DNA of 64,000 nucleotides from Synaphobranchus kaupii (lineage: Eukaryota > Chordata > Actinopteri > Anguilliformes > Synaphobranchidae), in contig CM056387.1 in assembly GCA_029718625.1 (NCBI GenBank), positions 39,160,332 to 39,224,331 on the forward strand. Direction: 5' to 3'. Both the position numbers and the translations under genes were made by a program. The notes beneath the pieces were generated by a model. That model searched no databases. It was given only the letters and a program-made list of their open reading frames with translations, and had not been told where the DNA came from. Shown here in pieces: positions 32,637 through 44,896 of the stretch (its first letter is position 1; every line of letters starts with the position of its first letter).

Positions 32637-34862
32637 AGTGTGTTTCCACAAAAGCTGAAATGAATCCTATTCAGGTGCACTAGTTAGCTCTTTCTTTTTC
32701 CTGCCATTGAAAGATTCTCGCTTCCTCTCAGGTGCCCAGCCAATGAGACTCAAAAGACCTGAAGCGGTGGCTTTGTCAGTCAGTACATACCTTGACACTT
32801 GATTTCATTAACTTCATTAATTAACAACATAATGACGCTGAACCACATTTGCGAGACCATGTTGCCACGAGCTCTTGGGCCAAGACAATCTTCTTTTGTA
32901 TACAAAATATAGACACAAAATATTGATTCTGTTTTGTTTTCTGGTTAATGTTACAGACAGAACAAAGTGTTTAATAAGTTTTAAAAATCAATTGTAGAAT
33001 TTTGATTTAAATTGAATGATTTTTTGCTTCCAGTAAACTGACAAATACTAACAGAGGAACTACAATTTTACTATAAACCTGAAAAAAGATAAGATAAATA
33101 TCACATTTTTAAATGATATAATTCTTTAGAGTAAACATCTTTATGCGTTGTTGCACATCGTCCGTACTGCTTTGTGTACATGAAGGAACACTTGTGATCA
33201 TTTTCTCATGATTTTGCTGACGTGTTTTTGAATCAAAGGACTCATTTATAAACCTTGCCCTGGAATTAAATAATTAGATTTTGTTTTAGTTTATTTTTTT
33301 TATTAAGTCTCGGCAGCTGCCAGTAAATGTTGCTTTAACAGCTTACCTTAGGGAAACCCTATGGCCTCATTTGGATGTTGATTTCATTTGGATGTGATAA
33401 GTTGACACAGATGTGCCCTAAAAGGGCTGTGACTTTCTTCACCCTGAAGTTCAGATATATCACAATATACCTGCTAAAACATGCAAAAAGTACCGTAAAA
33501 AAATGGAACCCATTTGTTCACCTCTCAACAAAGCTCGACTATAACCATTTCTGATTTTCACATCCTACAATCAACCAATAACACAGCCTCAAGGTATGAC
33601 AAAAAGGATACCTTTAAAAACGCATATCAAACATCTGCTTCCCCCGTGTCTCTCCTTTAAATAAAAACCTTGAAAAGCTTGAAGACTTGAAAACTTCTGT
33701 TCAAAGTCCCTGAATCTCTGTCCTTGGAAAGCCGGTTATTCCTCCTGTCTTTATATAGAGAAATTGGAAAACTTCACATGTCAAAAATGGGGAAAATGTA
33801 TTATTTCATACAAATACAACTGCTTAGAGGGAGCAGTAATTAAGCATTGAATAAGAGTGAAAATTTTTAACTCTCCCTCCGCAAGGATAAAACTACAGAG
33901 TTGTCTTTGATAGCGTTTTACGAGATTGGAAAGCTACCTTGGGAATATATTTGTGTAAATATGTTTGAGTATATACGTATAATCCCGTCTGGCTGTCTCC
34001 ATACTTTCAAAACCTGTGACAGGGTGGAAAGGCTTTGCAAAAGAACACCCGATCTCTTACTTTATGGAGAGTACCACAAAGTGTTAACCCAAAATATAGC
34101 ATATCTGTAGAAAGTGTTCTGTGGTCAATAAAATGTCCGTATCTCCATAGCATGCCTGCTGCATGTACCCCCGTATACACTGCTACCAAAGTCACCTATA
34201 TAAGGCTTGAAATATGATAGTGTGATACTAGCACACCGTACTGCACAGGGCCTGTGATCCCCCATTCACTTGGTGCCTTTACCTGGGTCTCAGGTTGCCA
34301 GATTGCCTCTAGATCATGTATATCCTAAGACAGCCCGATTCCACTTAGATCTTGGTTGTATCCACTTCAACCCGTTTTATTTGAGATATATGCAAGGTTA
34401 CTCAAAGGCTGACCAGAGCAGGTGACCAAAGTATTTAATACGGTAGAATCCAGTTATCATGTAATTTGGGTATTTGCAGCATAGAATTACCAAATCCCAA
34501 ACCATTTCCTATTCATTCCATTGTAGAATAGATTGCATATTTGCATAAACCATTACAGCACATTTCAGATATTTGCATCAAATTATGTGTAATTACACTG
34601 CATAATGACCTATAGATACACGTTAAAATACAATACAAAACAATTTCCCCATAGAGACAAATTTTACGAAGGTAGGCGGTTTCTACTGAACATCACGCGG
34701 AAAGCAGATGCCTGAGTGGCACTCTCTGTCTACTGTCTCATACTTTCTGAGTTCACGCACGAGTATATGACGTCCGCTGTATTGTTGGTACTGCATTCAA
34801 GTTGTACAGTATGTGTATTTGTGTGTGTATTGTTTGTTGTGTCCTGGCTGCCTGTGCCCCTG
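32637..34862. other. AT-rich unique sequence, nothing recognised
   Basis: No frame over 70 codons looks like protein; no repeat family recognised. Confidence 0.5.
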
Positions 34863-34951
34863 TGCTCTCGACAGTGCTCTGTAAGACAGTGCTGCGACAT
34901 GATTGGTGCTCTCGGCAGTGCTCTGTGAGACAGTGCTGCGACATGATTGGT
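34863..34951. repeat. 44-bp direct duplication
   Basis: TGCTCTCGACAGTGCTCTGT... occurs twice in tandem with two substitutions. Confidence 0.9.
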
Positions 34952-36840
34952 ACAAGCCTTGAGAGAAGGCTCCAGGCGTATGCCAATTGTTCCCTTTATT
35001 TCTAATCATTTGACTCTTTTAAAAACTCCAATTATCTTTGAAAATCTACAGGAATGGACAGGTTGCATTCAAAGGCTTCAGACCATCAACTGTTAAGTGG
35101 CTAGACTGGTCCATTACTCTCCACCTGCTTCAATCCCAGAAATGGATTTAAACGGTAATACCTGACTTTGATGAAGCGGTAATTACAAGCAGGGGCGTTT
35201 TGCTCGGGTTAACTTTTTTTTTCCTTTTTCAACAGGAAGGCATGTTAATGGGGCTGTTATAATGGTATGTACAGCGCACAATAAATAAACACTTGTTTTC
35301 CAAGCACCCCTTTCACTGCTGCCCGACATATCTCCCAAACAGTGTAGGACAGACAGACAGACAACGGCGTAACTGAACGAATGATCCTTGCCTAGGTTAT
35401 TTGAACTTAACGACAGGTGAACACTGAACTTGGTTTATGCAAGCAACTTGCACTTTTCTTAGACAAAGTAATTACTCTGCAAAGGTGAATAGATTAAGTT
35501 CTTCTTTGGTTTAAGAATTAATGATGCTGGCAACTGCTTTCTGCCCTCATAATAAGTGGAAGAACTTTGCGATTTTCTGTTCTCTTTCTGACACTCACTT
35601 AAATATTACATATCACTGCTTTTAATGCTGTCGTTCCTGGTGATTTATTCTCTGCCATTAGCGTTCATTCATTTGTCTTTTCTACCCAATCAATGCCATA
35701 ACTGTCAATGGTTTCTCTGCCCGTTCCTTTTTATAACTCACAGACCGGTGCGTGGTGTCAGGTGGGAAATGGTAACCGAACGCCTGAGAGAAAACCACGT
35801 GAGCCAATCAGCACATCCTATAAAGATGCCTGTTTGGATCACAACTGTCCAAATCCATTATCCCCCTCTATAGCCTTGTTATTCAAATCACAGTCCTCTT
35901 GGGCAGAGGACGGCTGCTTTTCCACCCTCCCTTTACCTGGGAGTCGGGTGTGAAGACAGCCTGGCCAATCAGGAGCACTAATTGTTCAGTTACTCACCTG
36001 GGAGAAAAGAAAACCAGGGCCGGATTTGAATAGCCCTGTCGTTAGATGTGTTTTTTATCAGTGTGGCGTGTTCTGTACAGCTGTAAGCACACTTTCACTG
36101 AGGGTGCCTGCAGTCTGTCGTGTGATTGGTCAGGAGGCCAGAGCTCTCCCGGGTATCCCCTGCAGTGCTGCTGTATTTCGGACCACCGCGGTTTTTGTTG
36201 CGCGGTTGGCAAGGTGACTCCGAGCGGGGCTACATTTCCCAAGACACACTAAAGCAACTCCTTAAATCAATTTTCAATCAGTGTGATGCAGGCCGGCGCG
36301 GAGCGAGTCGATGCCAGACACGGCGTGACACCGGAGGAAAAAGCGCCATTGTGCCGGACCATCTGGTTAACCCCTGAGTCGCCGCATCAAGGGCCACCCC
36401 AACCCCCCCACCCCCCCCGCCTTTCCGACCACAGGACCCAGAACAGCCCCCACCCCCCCGCTTCCCTGCCCTGATGAAACGACTGTTGGCCTGGAGGACA
36501 GCGAAACGTCTCTGCGTCGCGCTCCTAACCTGGGGCAGAGGCGCCAGGGAGTGGGGTTCTGCGCCCCACATTTAGCCGGCGGGGTCTCTGAGCTGTCCCG
36601 CCCCCCCCCCTCCCGCCCCCACAGTTCACGGCTGAACGTTGATGGCGGTAAACGCGGTGTGCTGACGAACGCTCCGCTATGAAACGCCACGTACACCGGA
36701 TCCCTCCGTCCCTCCGGTCGCTGCATTTTCGCATGGTTCATTACACCCAGCGGTTTGGAGCACGGAGGGCCTTCCTCTCTCCCACCCCCTCACTGCGCCG
36801 TCGGCAAAAACCCGTCTGTTCCCCTCAGCGGGGGCGGTGT
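34952..36840. other. Unique DNA, becoming CpG-rich after 36000
   Basis: 35346-35363 is a short GACA repeat. 35740-35990 is repeat-free with AGCCAATCAG and GGCCAATCAGG (CCAAT) motifs. 36398-36460 and 36600-36620 are C-rich. Open frames after 36270 are compositional. Confidence 0.5.
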
Positions 36841-36864
36841 GGGGGGGGGGGGGGGGGGGGGGGG
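36841..36864. repeat. Poly-G tract (24)
   Basis: An uninterrupted G24 run. Confidence 0.95.
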
Positions 36865-37023
36865 TAGCGCGTACGCATCTCTGATTCCCCGCTGTCTCAC
36901 AGACAGTGGAAGATAAAATCTCCATTAGAGCACCCCCCACCCCCCCTGGCTCGGCCTGGATGGTACCCAACGAGCCGAGAAGACCAGTCAAAACATTTAC
37001 GCACGTAACCGTACGAGACGGAG

Positions 37024-37024
37024 G

Positions 37025-37069
<45 letters not shown>

Positions 37070-37090
37070 GGAGGGGGGGGGGGGGGGGGG
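37024..37090. repeat. (GA)n followed by G18
   Basis: A pure-purine block of GA repeats then a G run at 37073-37090. Confidence 0.95.
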
Positions 37091-37653
37091 AGGAGAGAAC
37101 ACAGAACACAGAGTCCTCGTGCAGTAATGAGGGAGCACTGTAAATAGGCCGCGGGCCCCGCCGGTCTGCTGTACGGATAAACAAAGACTCCAAGCAACGG
37201 CACCGTATCGGTTTCACATTTGTTCAATGTACCCAATGTTTGGGGTTGAGATTAGGTTCGGGTCAGCCGATCCGCGATTAGCGCCACTGTTTACCGCGGG
37301 ATGGAAGGAATGCTTCAAGTTGGGGGGAGATGGAGGGGGGGGGGGGGGGTCGAGCTATGCAATCGCTAGGAGGTCAATTTAACTGGATTTCCTTTCTACG
37401 GTATTCAGCATGAATCAGGACATTCTGAAAGGCTATAGCATAGGCCAGAGGGCTTCTGGGGATTTCTGTCAACACTCCCACACCCCCGCCCCCCCCCTCC
37501 CAGAGCTAGGAGAGGTACTGAGGTGCCCCGAACAGTATGTTCCTCACCCCCCTGCCCCCTGCCCCCTGCCCCCTGCCCGGGTTCGGCCTGGAGGAAGAGG
37601 TGTGCAGGGAGGTGACGGAAGGCCACAGGAAGAGGAGGTGCTTCATCACTCCA
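37091..37653. other. Unique DNA with G15 and CCCCTGC repeats
   Basis: 37335-37349 is a G run and 37548-37578 a CCCCTGC heptamer repeat. The open frames seen here run into the next minisatellite and are not supported as genes. Confidence 0.5.
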
Positions 37654-38372
37654 GTGTGTCACAAACGCACACAGAGCCGTGTGTCACACACATACAAACG
37701 CACACAGAGCCGTGCGTCACACACATACAAACGCACACAGAGCCGTGCGTCACACACATACAAACGCACACAGAGCCGTGCGTCACACACATACAAACGC
37801 ACACAGAGCCGTGCGTCACACACATACAAACGCACACAGAGCCGTGTGTCACACACATACAAATGCACACAGAGCCGTGCGTCACACACATACAAACGCA
37901 CACAGAGCCGTGTGTCACACACATACAAACGCACACAGAGCCGTGTGTCACACACATACAAACGCACGTAGAGCCGTGTGTCACACACATACAAACGCAC
38001 GTAGAGCCGTGTGTCACACACATACAAACGCACACAGAGCCGTGTGTCACACACATACAAACGCACACAGAGCCGTGCGTCACACACATACAAACGCACA
38101 CAGAGCCGTGCGTCACACACATACAAACGCACACAGAGCCGTGCGTCACACACATACAAACGCACACAGAGCCTTGTGTCACACACATACAAACGCACGT
38201 AGAGCTGTGTCACACACATACAAACGCACACAGAGCCGTGTGTCACACACATACAAACGCACACAGAGCTGTGTGTCACACACATACAAACGCACACAGA
38301 GCCGTGTGTCACACACATACAAACGCACACAGAGCCATGTGTCACACACATACAAACGCACATAGAGCCGTG
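37654..38372. repeat. 33-bp minisatellite, about 21 copies
   Basis: The unit is CACACACATACAAACGCACA followed by CAGAGCCGTGTGT. The TGTGTCAC/TGCGTCAC variants and a GCACGTAGAGC variant are scattered. The multiple-of-3 period yields open frames up to 325 codons on both strands that are not genes. One copy near 38205 has lost 2 nt, shifting the frames. Confidence 0.95.
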
Positions 38373-38515
38373 CTGGTTCCTTGCTAACTTTATTCTAATT
38401 GATTATAAACAGGCCTTCTGTGCCTTCTTAGTGAGACAACACTTTTATATTCTAATAAAAATAATAATAATAATTTTTATAATCTTCTATTCCTGAGACT
38501 GATGGTCTCTGCTTA

Positions 38516-38572
38516 TGTAAGTCACTGTAGATTAGAGCGTCTTCTAAGTGATGCATGTACATGTACATACAG
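38516..38572 (+). mobile_element. Fish retroposon 3' tail remnant
   Basis: GTAAGTCACTGTAGATTAGA...GCGTCTTCTAAGTGATGCATG is a mutated form of the GTCGCTCTGGATAAGAGCGT...CTGCTAAATG tail common to many fish LINEs and SINEs. The stem-forming halves are still visible. Confidence 0.55.
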
Positions 38573-38587
38573 GCACACAAATCCCTA

Positions 38588-38703
<116 letters not shown>

Positions 38704-39424
38704 GCCATGGAAGCGAGCAGAAACAGTACCCCATGGTGGGGTCTCATGTACTAGTTCACACTAGTTCCAGACTACTGTATTATTTAAAGACAGCAGAGTG
38801 TATCCTGCAAGCCTGGAACATACTGTACTTTTTACAAATCCAGGTTCAAACATGAGCTTTAGCACATAGGAGCTCCAAAAATAAAACAAACGTACATTTA
38901 GCAACGGGGATTACCGCAGGAGTGAAATACAGACACAGCGGCCTTACCACACCCAGTATACGCCCCTAACACAAGTCAACGCCTCCCTCAATGACCTCCG
39001 TCGAACTCTGACCCCTCCACGGACAGGAGCTAATTGGGGGGGTCTTGACCTCACCCTTCGGGGGCAATTGGGGAAATCCCCTCATGAACGCATTGTTTGT
39101 TTTCCTGCGCAGTGTCCTATTTGGGTTAAAGTTTAAGGCTATAATACCCTGTGACTCAGCCCAGGCCCACTGCAGCCTAATGACCCTAATCCTCTGCAGC
39201 AAGGGGGGGGGGGGGGGGGGGCTTCAGAATGAGGGATTTAGGACGAGAACTGGGACTGGAGGAAGGGAGAGAGCGAGAGAGAGAGGATGGAGGAGAGAGA
39301 GGACGAGGGAAGCAGACGAGAGAGACAGGGAGGAGGGGGGGGGCCAAACACTTATATAATTATGTGATTAATGTAAGAAGCACATATCATCACTTACTGT
39401 ACCATATGCATATATTCATTCATT

Positions 39425-39425
<1 letters not shown>
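38704..39425. other. Unique DNA with G19 and GA-rich patch
   Basis: 39203-39221 is a G run and 39262-39345 is GA-rich. No gene recognised. Confidence 0.5.

Positions 39426-39426
<1 letters not shown>

Positions 39427-39470
<44 letters not shown>
39427..39470. repeat. (AT)n microsatellite
   Basis: About 21 AT repeats. Confidence 0.97.
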
Positions 39471-39472
<2 letters not shown>

Positions 39473-39529
39473 AAATATTATAATTTATAAAATATTATAT
39501 ATTTTTTCTCTATTAATATGTGTTGTATA

Positions 39530-39621
39530 CTGCACTGCTTTGGCAACAATGGTTGATTTACATTCGTGCCAATAAAGCCATTTGAATTAGAATTTGAGTG
39601 AGAGAGCGAGAGAGAGAGAGC
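39530..39621 (+). mobile_element. LINE 3' end joined to (GA)n
   Basis: CCAATAAAGCCATTTGAATT...GAATTTGAG followed at once by GAGAGAGCGAGAGAG matches the 3' end of the larger LINE copy at 43264-43540. Only the last 70 or so bases remain (strong 5' truncation). Confidence 0.65.
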
Positions 39622-40260
39622 CAGCGTAGCGTAGGCGAGGCCCAACGGCGAACATTCTGACTCAGAACCCGAGGCTCGTGGACCCAAACCCGCCACGCTT
39701 CGGCCGCCCGCCCGCCCGCCCGCGCCCCCCAGCCCCCGCCCCCCACAGGACGGGAATAAACGGCGAAACTGTGAGGTCCGCATCTTTTTCCCGGGACGTG
39801 GCCGACCGCCAGGCGAACGTCGACGAGCGAGAGCGTGTGGGGGCGCTCCGGACGAGAGGCGCAGTGTCAGCGCGGCACAAAGAGATGGATAGAAGAACTG
39901 TTTTTCTCATTATTTTTTTTATCTTTCGTTTCAGAAAGTGAAACCCACTGAGATTAAATCTCCCATTTTCAGGGCTGGCCCGGCTGAGAGAGAGAGAGAG
40001 AGAGAGTCATACTAATTGATGTAGATACAGGTTTGGCACTCAAATATAGCTTTTTGATCATTACACGAGATACTCAAACACTTCACTAGGGCCAATAGTT
40101 ACACTAAGTGTCCTGAGAACATAATAAGTATGAAAAAGTCAGTCTTTTGGAGTGAGGCCCAGTCTAGCATCTTTGTGTTTTTTCCGCTCAGTGACACAGT
40201 CGCTTCCAGACGTTAGAAACGGTGGAACGACCAGAGGGATTAAGGAAGCTACCACGGCGG

Positions 40261-40345
40261 TTAGAGTTAGGGTTCCGTCACGGGAGGGTTAGGGTTAGGG
40301 TTCCGTCACGAGAGGGTTCGGGTTAGTGTGTTACATCACGGGAGG
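40261..40345. repeat. TTAGGG-containing tandem repeat, 3 copies
   Basis: GGGTTAGGGTTCCGTCACGG (about 30 bp per unit) is repeated three times, each unit containing one or two GGGTTAG motifs. Confidence 0.75.
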
Positions 40346-40699
40346 GAAGGGGGTGGACCCCGCTCGGCCGGGACGGGCATCAGAGAGACCGCCACGTGTG
40401 CACATTAACACCAGCGTCTCGTGACGCACGGCTCGTGATTCGCGAACGAGAGAGACGTATGAAAAAAAAAAACACACAATGCAAATACCAGCAAAGTGAG
40501 AACGGGTTTGACTGTACCGGTCTCACATAAATCCAGCAGCTTTTGACATGTGCACAGATAATATCGCACTTGCCATTCAAGGTAAGAGTAAACATGGGAG
40601 CAGCCGGGGCGCAGAATCCTATTTCCCAAAAAGCCGCGCATTTTCATCATTCGTCGGCTCAGCATACGCCCTTGCCCAGGGCGACTTTGGCGGCCTGTT

Positions 40700-40800
40700 T
40701 GTACAGCTGACTGTTTACTGAAGCAGTTCAACGGCAGTGTACCTCCCCGGATTTTAACCTGGAATTTTCTGGAGTCCCTGAACCCCGTCATCCCGCTGCT
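40700..40800 (-). mobile_element. Remnant of a dispersed fish repeat with tRNA-like box
   Basis: GTACAGCTGACTGTTTACTG, AAGCAGTTCAACGGCAGTGT and a decayed GGATTTTAACCTGGAA (antisense B-box-like) occur in the order known from a widespread teleost repeat, with an internal deletion. Family name not assigned. Confidence 0.5.
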
Positions 40801-41740
40801 GGAAACTGTACACCGCCTGGAGCGTCCCGATGTTTCCTCCAAAATAAAACTCACCAAACGAAGCTCGTCCCATCGCCGTTAGGCCACAAACCTTCCAGAG
40901 CCTTCCAGAAAAAAAGGCATTTAGAGTGTATTAGGTCCTCCCGTTTCTTAATCATCTTGCATCTGCATCAGGCGGGAGCTGAACGGGGACTCCCAGACGG
41001 AAGCGCAGATTTATAAGGCCTGCCTTTCCTTAATGAAGTGAGATGGGGGTGCGAGGGGTGGCGGCGGCGGCGGCGGCGGGTGGCGGTGAGGGAATAGCGG
41101 GGGAGCCCGTGATGGCAAACACTCATTAGACACCGGCTGACCCCGCCCTATTCGCCTCAGAGGGAGATCTTAATAAAGCAAGCACATGCGGGCGCTCAGT
41201 CCACGATTGCTGTGAATTTCATCGCCCTTCCCCCATCTGTGGTGGGTCTACAGCCTCGCAGGGGCGTGGCGGGGTGTGGTGGCAGCGGCGGGGCGTGGTG
41301 GCAGCGCAGGGGCGGGGCGCGGGCGCTGAAATGCGCGCCCCTTTCCCCACGGGGCTCCACGAAAGCAAGCCGCCGTCCCCCAGGATAAAACAACGCCGGC
41401 CTATTCACCCTCGTTTGTGACTTGAAGGCGGGTGTGAAGGAGTGAAGCGCATTTGCTCCCCATCTTGTGTGCTGCCGGTGGCGGCGTGCGGGGTGGGAGG
41501 GGCCAAGGGGGTCTGGGGGGCGTGACGGCTCGCTCTGATTGGCCCACGGTGCTGGGTTTTCCCACTTCGGGCCCCGTCCAGGAAATCATTCCTTACAGCA
41601 ACGGCTGTGGAACGTGCCGGACACAAATCAATGAGCTGTGAACACAACCCGCCTGGAGAGGAGCTGTGTGTGCGTGCGTGTGTGTATGTGTGTGTGTGTG
41701 CGTGTGTGTGTGCGCGCGCGCATGTGTGTCTGTGTCGAGT

Positions 41741-42145
41741 GGAGCAAAAACGTTGCCGGGAACAGAAACTTTGGCGGGAGCAGATCAGAAATGTTGGCGG
41801 GGAACAGAAACGTTGGTGAGACCGGAGCAGAAACATTAGCGGCAGCAGATCAGAAACGTTGGCGGGAGCGGAGCACAGACGTTGGCGGGACCGGAGCAGA
41901 AACGTTGGTGGGAGCGGAGCACAGACGTTGGCGGGACCGGAGCAGAAATGTTGGCGGGAGCGGAGCACAGACGTTGGCGGGAGCGGAACAGAGACGTTAG
42001 CGGGAGCGGAACAGAAACGTTAGCGAGAGCGGAACAGAAACGTTGGCGGGAGCGGAGCACAGACGTTGGCGGGAGCGGAGCACAGACGTTGGCGGGAGCG
42101 GAGCACAGACGTTGGCGGGAGCAGAGCAGAGACGTTGGCGGGAGC
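41741..42145. repeat. 22-24 bp minisatellite, about 17 copies
   Basis: The unit is about AGCGGAGCACAGACGTTGGC followed by GGG, with two unit types (GCACAGACG and GCAGAAACG) that alternate, making a loose 47-bp higher-order unit. Frames across it are not genes. Confidence 0.95.
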
Positions 42146-42479
42146 TACAGTATATCGGTGGACCGTTAACATGACTGAGACGCCTCAGGAGAAAGTGGAC
42201 TGCTGACAAAGCAAATCGATCAGGGCTAATGTTCCTAACAACAACACGGAAAAAAGGCCACAGCAACGTAGCCGCAAGGCCGGAATAGAAAACAGAGCTG
42301 GCATTCCGGGTACCGGAGGGGGGGGGGGGGGGGGGGCGGGTAGAGAAAACGCTTTCTCGATTTATAAACGAGCGAAATGAAATTTGCACCCGCAGCCGTC
42401 TCTGTATTTCTTCTTTAAATAGTTTAATAAATAAACACCCACATGTGCACACACTGCTGCTTCAGCAGTTACAGGCAGC

Positions 42480-42513
<34 letters not shown>

Positions 42514-42516
<3 letters not shown>

Positions 42517-43540
42517 TTCACCTAGAGTTCTGCAAAACTACACTACATGTCCACAGAAATGCCCCAAATAATGCGTGCAGGGCCGAATTAGGCCGCTTCC
42601 CCCTCCTGCTGCCAATTGAAAAAAGAGCACTCAAATTCTGGGTTCATCTGAATCAGGCTGACCCACACTGCTACCAGCACAAGGCACTGAAAAGCAACCA
42701 GCTCTACCCAGAGAGGGACCCCCTCGAACAACTGGCCATGAATAAACAATTTGAAGAAAATGCTACAACCACAGCATTAAAACAATTTGACAAGATCAAC
42801 AAAAATCTGTACATTGACAATTGGCATGAAGAAATTAAACTAAACAATAAATTGGAAAGTTACCGCACTCTAGGTCGAAATTACTCCCTGTCTGAATACC
42901 TGACACGAGTAAAAAACCCAAAACAAAGATGCACATTAACAATGTACAGACTCAGCAACCACAGCCTTGCTGTTAAAACTGGTCGCCACAAAAAGACCTG
43001 GCTGCCAAAAGAGAACAGGCTGTGTGCTCACTGCAACCTGGCAGAGGTAGAGACAGAGGCCCACTTTTTACTCTACTGCCCCAAGTATCTATTAATTCAA
43101 AGCCAATATTTTTCCAAATTCAATGCGCAAATTCACCAATTTCAAAAAAAATAATTCCGAATCAAATAAATTTAAAGTAGTTCTGGGAGAAGAGGATGCC
43201 ACAATAGAACTGGCAGCTCATTACGTCTCTGCCTGCCATCATTTAAGAGAGGGTGTGGACTAGTCATCTACGTTCTTTTTAATACTGCCAGGGTTTATAT
43301 GTAATATGTATTACATTATAGTACTAAATGTCTTTTGACCTGGGATTATGTGTATTGGCAGGGGAGGGGGGGGGGGGGGGGGGGGTTGTTGTTGTTCATG
43401 TTTTGTTTTGTTTTTTTCTCTCATCCTTCTTGGGTATGGGGGATGTTTATTGTCTGTCATTTATGTATCAATGCTTGTGCAACACAAGTTTACTTGTCAT
43501 GCAAATAAAGCACATTTGAATTTGAATTTGAGAGAGAGAG
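42514..43540 (+). mobile_element. 5'-truncated Tx1/L1-like LINE inserted in a GA microsatellite
   Basis: About 1 kb: 0.75 kb of C-terminal coding sequence, then a 3' UTR ending ATAAAGCACATTTGAATTTG, AATTTGAG. (GA)n abuts it on both sides (42482-42513 and 43530-43540), and more GA follows at 43567. The coding part and tail resemble non-LTR elements of the L1/Tx1 type. There is no poly-A tail. The 3' UTR carries a G20 run (43366-43385). The (GA)n location fits microsatellite-targeting LINEs of the Kibi type described in fish, but the family needs confirmation. Confidence 0.8.
42516..43263 (+). pseudogene. LINE ORF2-type C-terminal fragment
   Basis: The frame is open from the GA junction (FHLEFCKTTLHVHRN, CRAELGRFPLLLPIEKRALK) through YRLSNHSLAVKTGRH to the zinc-knuckle-like LCAHC...EAHFLLYCPKY. 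It is then broken by one extra A in the A-run at 43144-43151. In the shifted frame it continues FKVVLGEEDATIELAAHYVS and ends at TAG 43261. The CxxC...HxxxxC motif and the RLSNH/RH block are typical of the region after the reverse-transcriptase domain. The endonuclease and RT domains are missing, so it is inactive. About 249 codons remain of an expected 1,000 or more. Confidence 0.8.
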
Positions 43541-43566
43541 ATGACTTTTGATATTCCTTTATTATA

Positions 43567-43579
43567 GAGAGATGGGAAA

Positions 43580-43616
<37 letters not shown>

Positions 43617-43639
43617 TGGGAAAAGAGAGAGAGGAAGAG

Positions 43640-43693
<54 letters not shown>
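43567..43693. repeat. (GA)n microsatellite, interrupted
   Basis: A GA repeat with AGATGGGAAAAGAGAG interruptions, probably part of the same GA tract that hosts the LINE. Confidence 0.95.
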
Positions 43694-43696
<3 letters not shown>

Positions 43697-44843
43697 ACCG
43701 CACTGGTGGTAGGGACTGGCGTGGTACAGAACTGCTACAGAATGAAATGTCTGGCTTTAGTCACTGTTGAGACTGGCACCATGAGTGTGGATGAACGCAG
43801 TGGATGAACGCAGTGGATGAAGCTGTTGGTCCTGTTTAAAACAGCCTGGGGCAGAAGGTGGTAAACTCCCCCTTTCTACTGCTGAAAAAAAGTCAAGTCA
43901 TTATTGACACTAATCGATCCAAGATCCAAAATGAATAAACCGCAGCGCATCCTGAAGTTACACTAAACAAACTCCAAGAAAAGGTGCTGCACGCCTCAAA
44001 CTAGGATGTCACGCAAATTGGGTCCAAGAACATCCGCTGAAACGTGATATGCATAAATAGGAGGCTACAGGTGTGTCCTGATTAAAAATCTATTAGGTAA
44101 CAGATGACAGGTGAACTACGAGGTCAGGGGAGATTAAAAAAACTCGCCGTAACCAGCATGAAAAAGCGGTTTTGAAGTGAAATTCAAAGGCAGAAAAAGG
44201 TAGAAACGACATATGGCAGATAAATATTAGCAGAATTTCAAAGATGGCACGTAAATTCAAGTTGGGAAAAAAAAGTCAAAAATGAATTACAGGTGCTCTA
44301 AACATGCCAGTACTTGCCGATACCAGTCTGGTGGAGAAATACGGCTTTAACTAACATGGCTGAAAGGTATTTTGTAAAGAGAACACCTTTTTTTCTTCTT
44401 CAAGTAATTAAAAATGCAGCATACCTCTTCACAATGGCAGCCTAGAGCAGCACCAAGAAACAAAAGACCTATTGTAGCAAATAAATAGAGCCCATCTCTA
44501 GGTAGAGGCCTGAGGGAGTTAATGTATCCAGTAAATGGATCCAATAAGTCTCCCTAGATTTCCAGATCCTGTTACCAGCAGCTCCATTGGTAACAAAAAA
44601 ATAAATATAAAAGGCACAGGCTCAGATAATTCTGTTAAAAAAACAGCCAATATTTCTCCACCAGCTGACAGACTTGCATATTTAACATATCATTTTTAAA
44701 GTAAGTCACCCTCACAAATAAAAAAAAAACACTAAGGATTTTGGCACCTTTAACGGCTGGCAACAGATTTGAAATGAGTACTTATGTGTAAGCACGGCTG
44801 TCTAAATACCTCTTAAACAGAACGGGGAGAGAAAGTGAGGCGC

Positions 44844-44896
<53 letters not shown>

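Larger units (their letters stand above)
39622..41740. other. CpG-rich unique DNA, no gene
   Basis: (CCCG)n at 39706-39722, GA repeat at 39987-40006, a GGC repeat at 41063-41080, and a CpG-dense GC-box-rich stretch at 41250-41580 with an inverted CCAAT (TGATTGGCCC, about 41537). No open frame resembles a protein. Confidence 0.5.

Noticed and set aside
32040..32663. 207-codon frame of 15-residue repeats
   Set aside because: 45-bp tandem array; open equally on the other strand; no start context or flanking exon.
37410..38387. 325-codon frame and several 180-234 codon frames on both strands
   Set aside because: Products of the 33-bp minisatellite. The short upstream part (VRPGGRGVQGGDG) is compositional and matches nothing I know.
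40405..40857. 150-codon minus-strand frame
   Set aside because: Overlaps a remnant of a dispersed fish repeat (40700-40800) and has no recognisable protein content.
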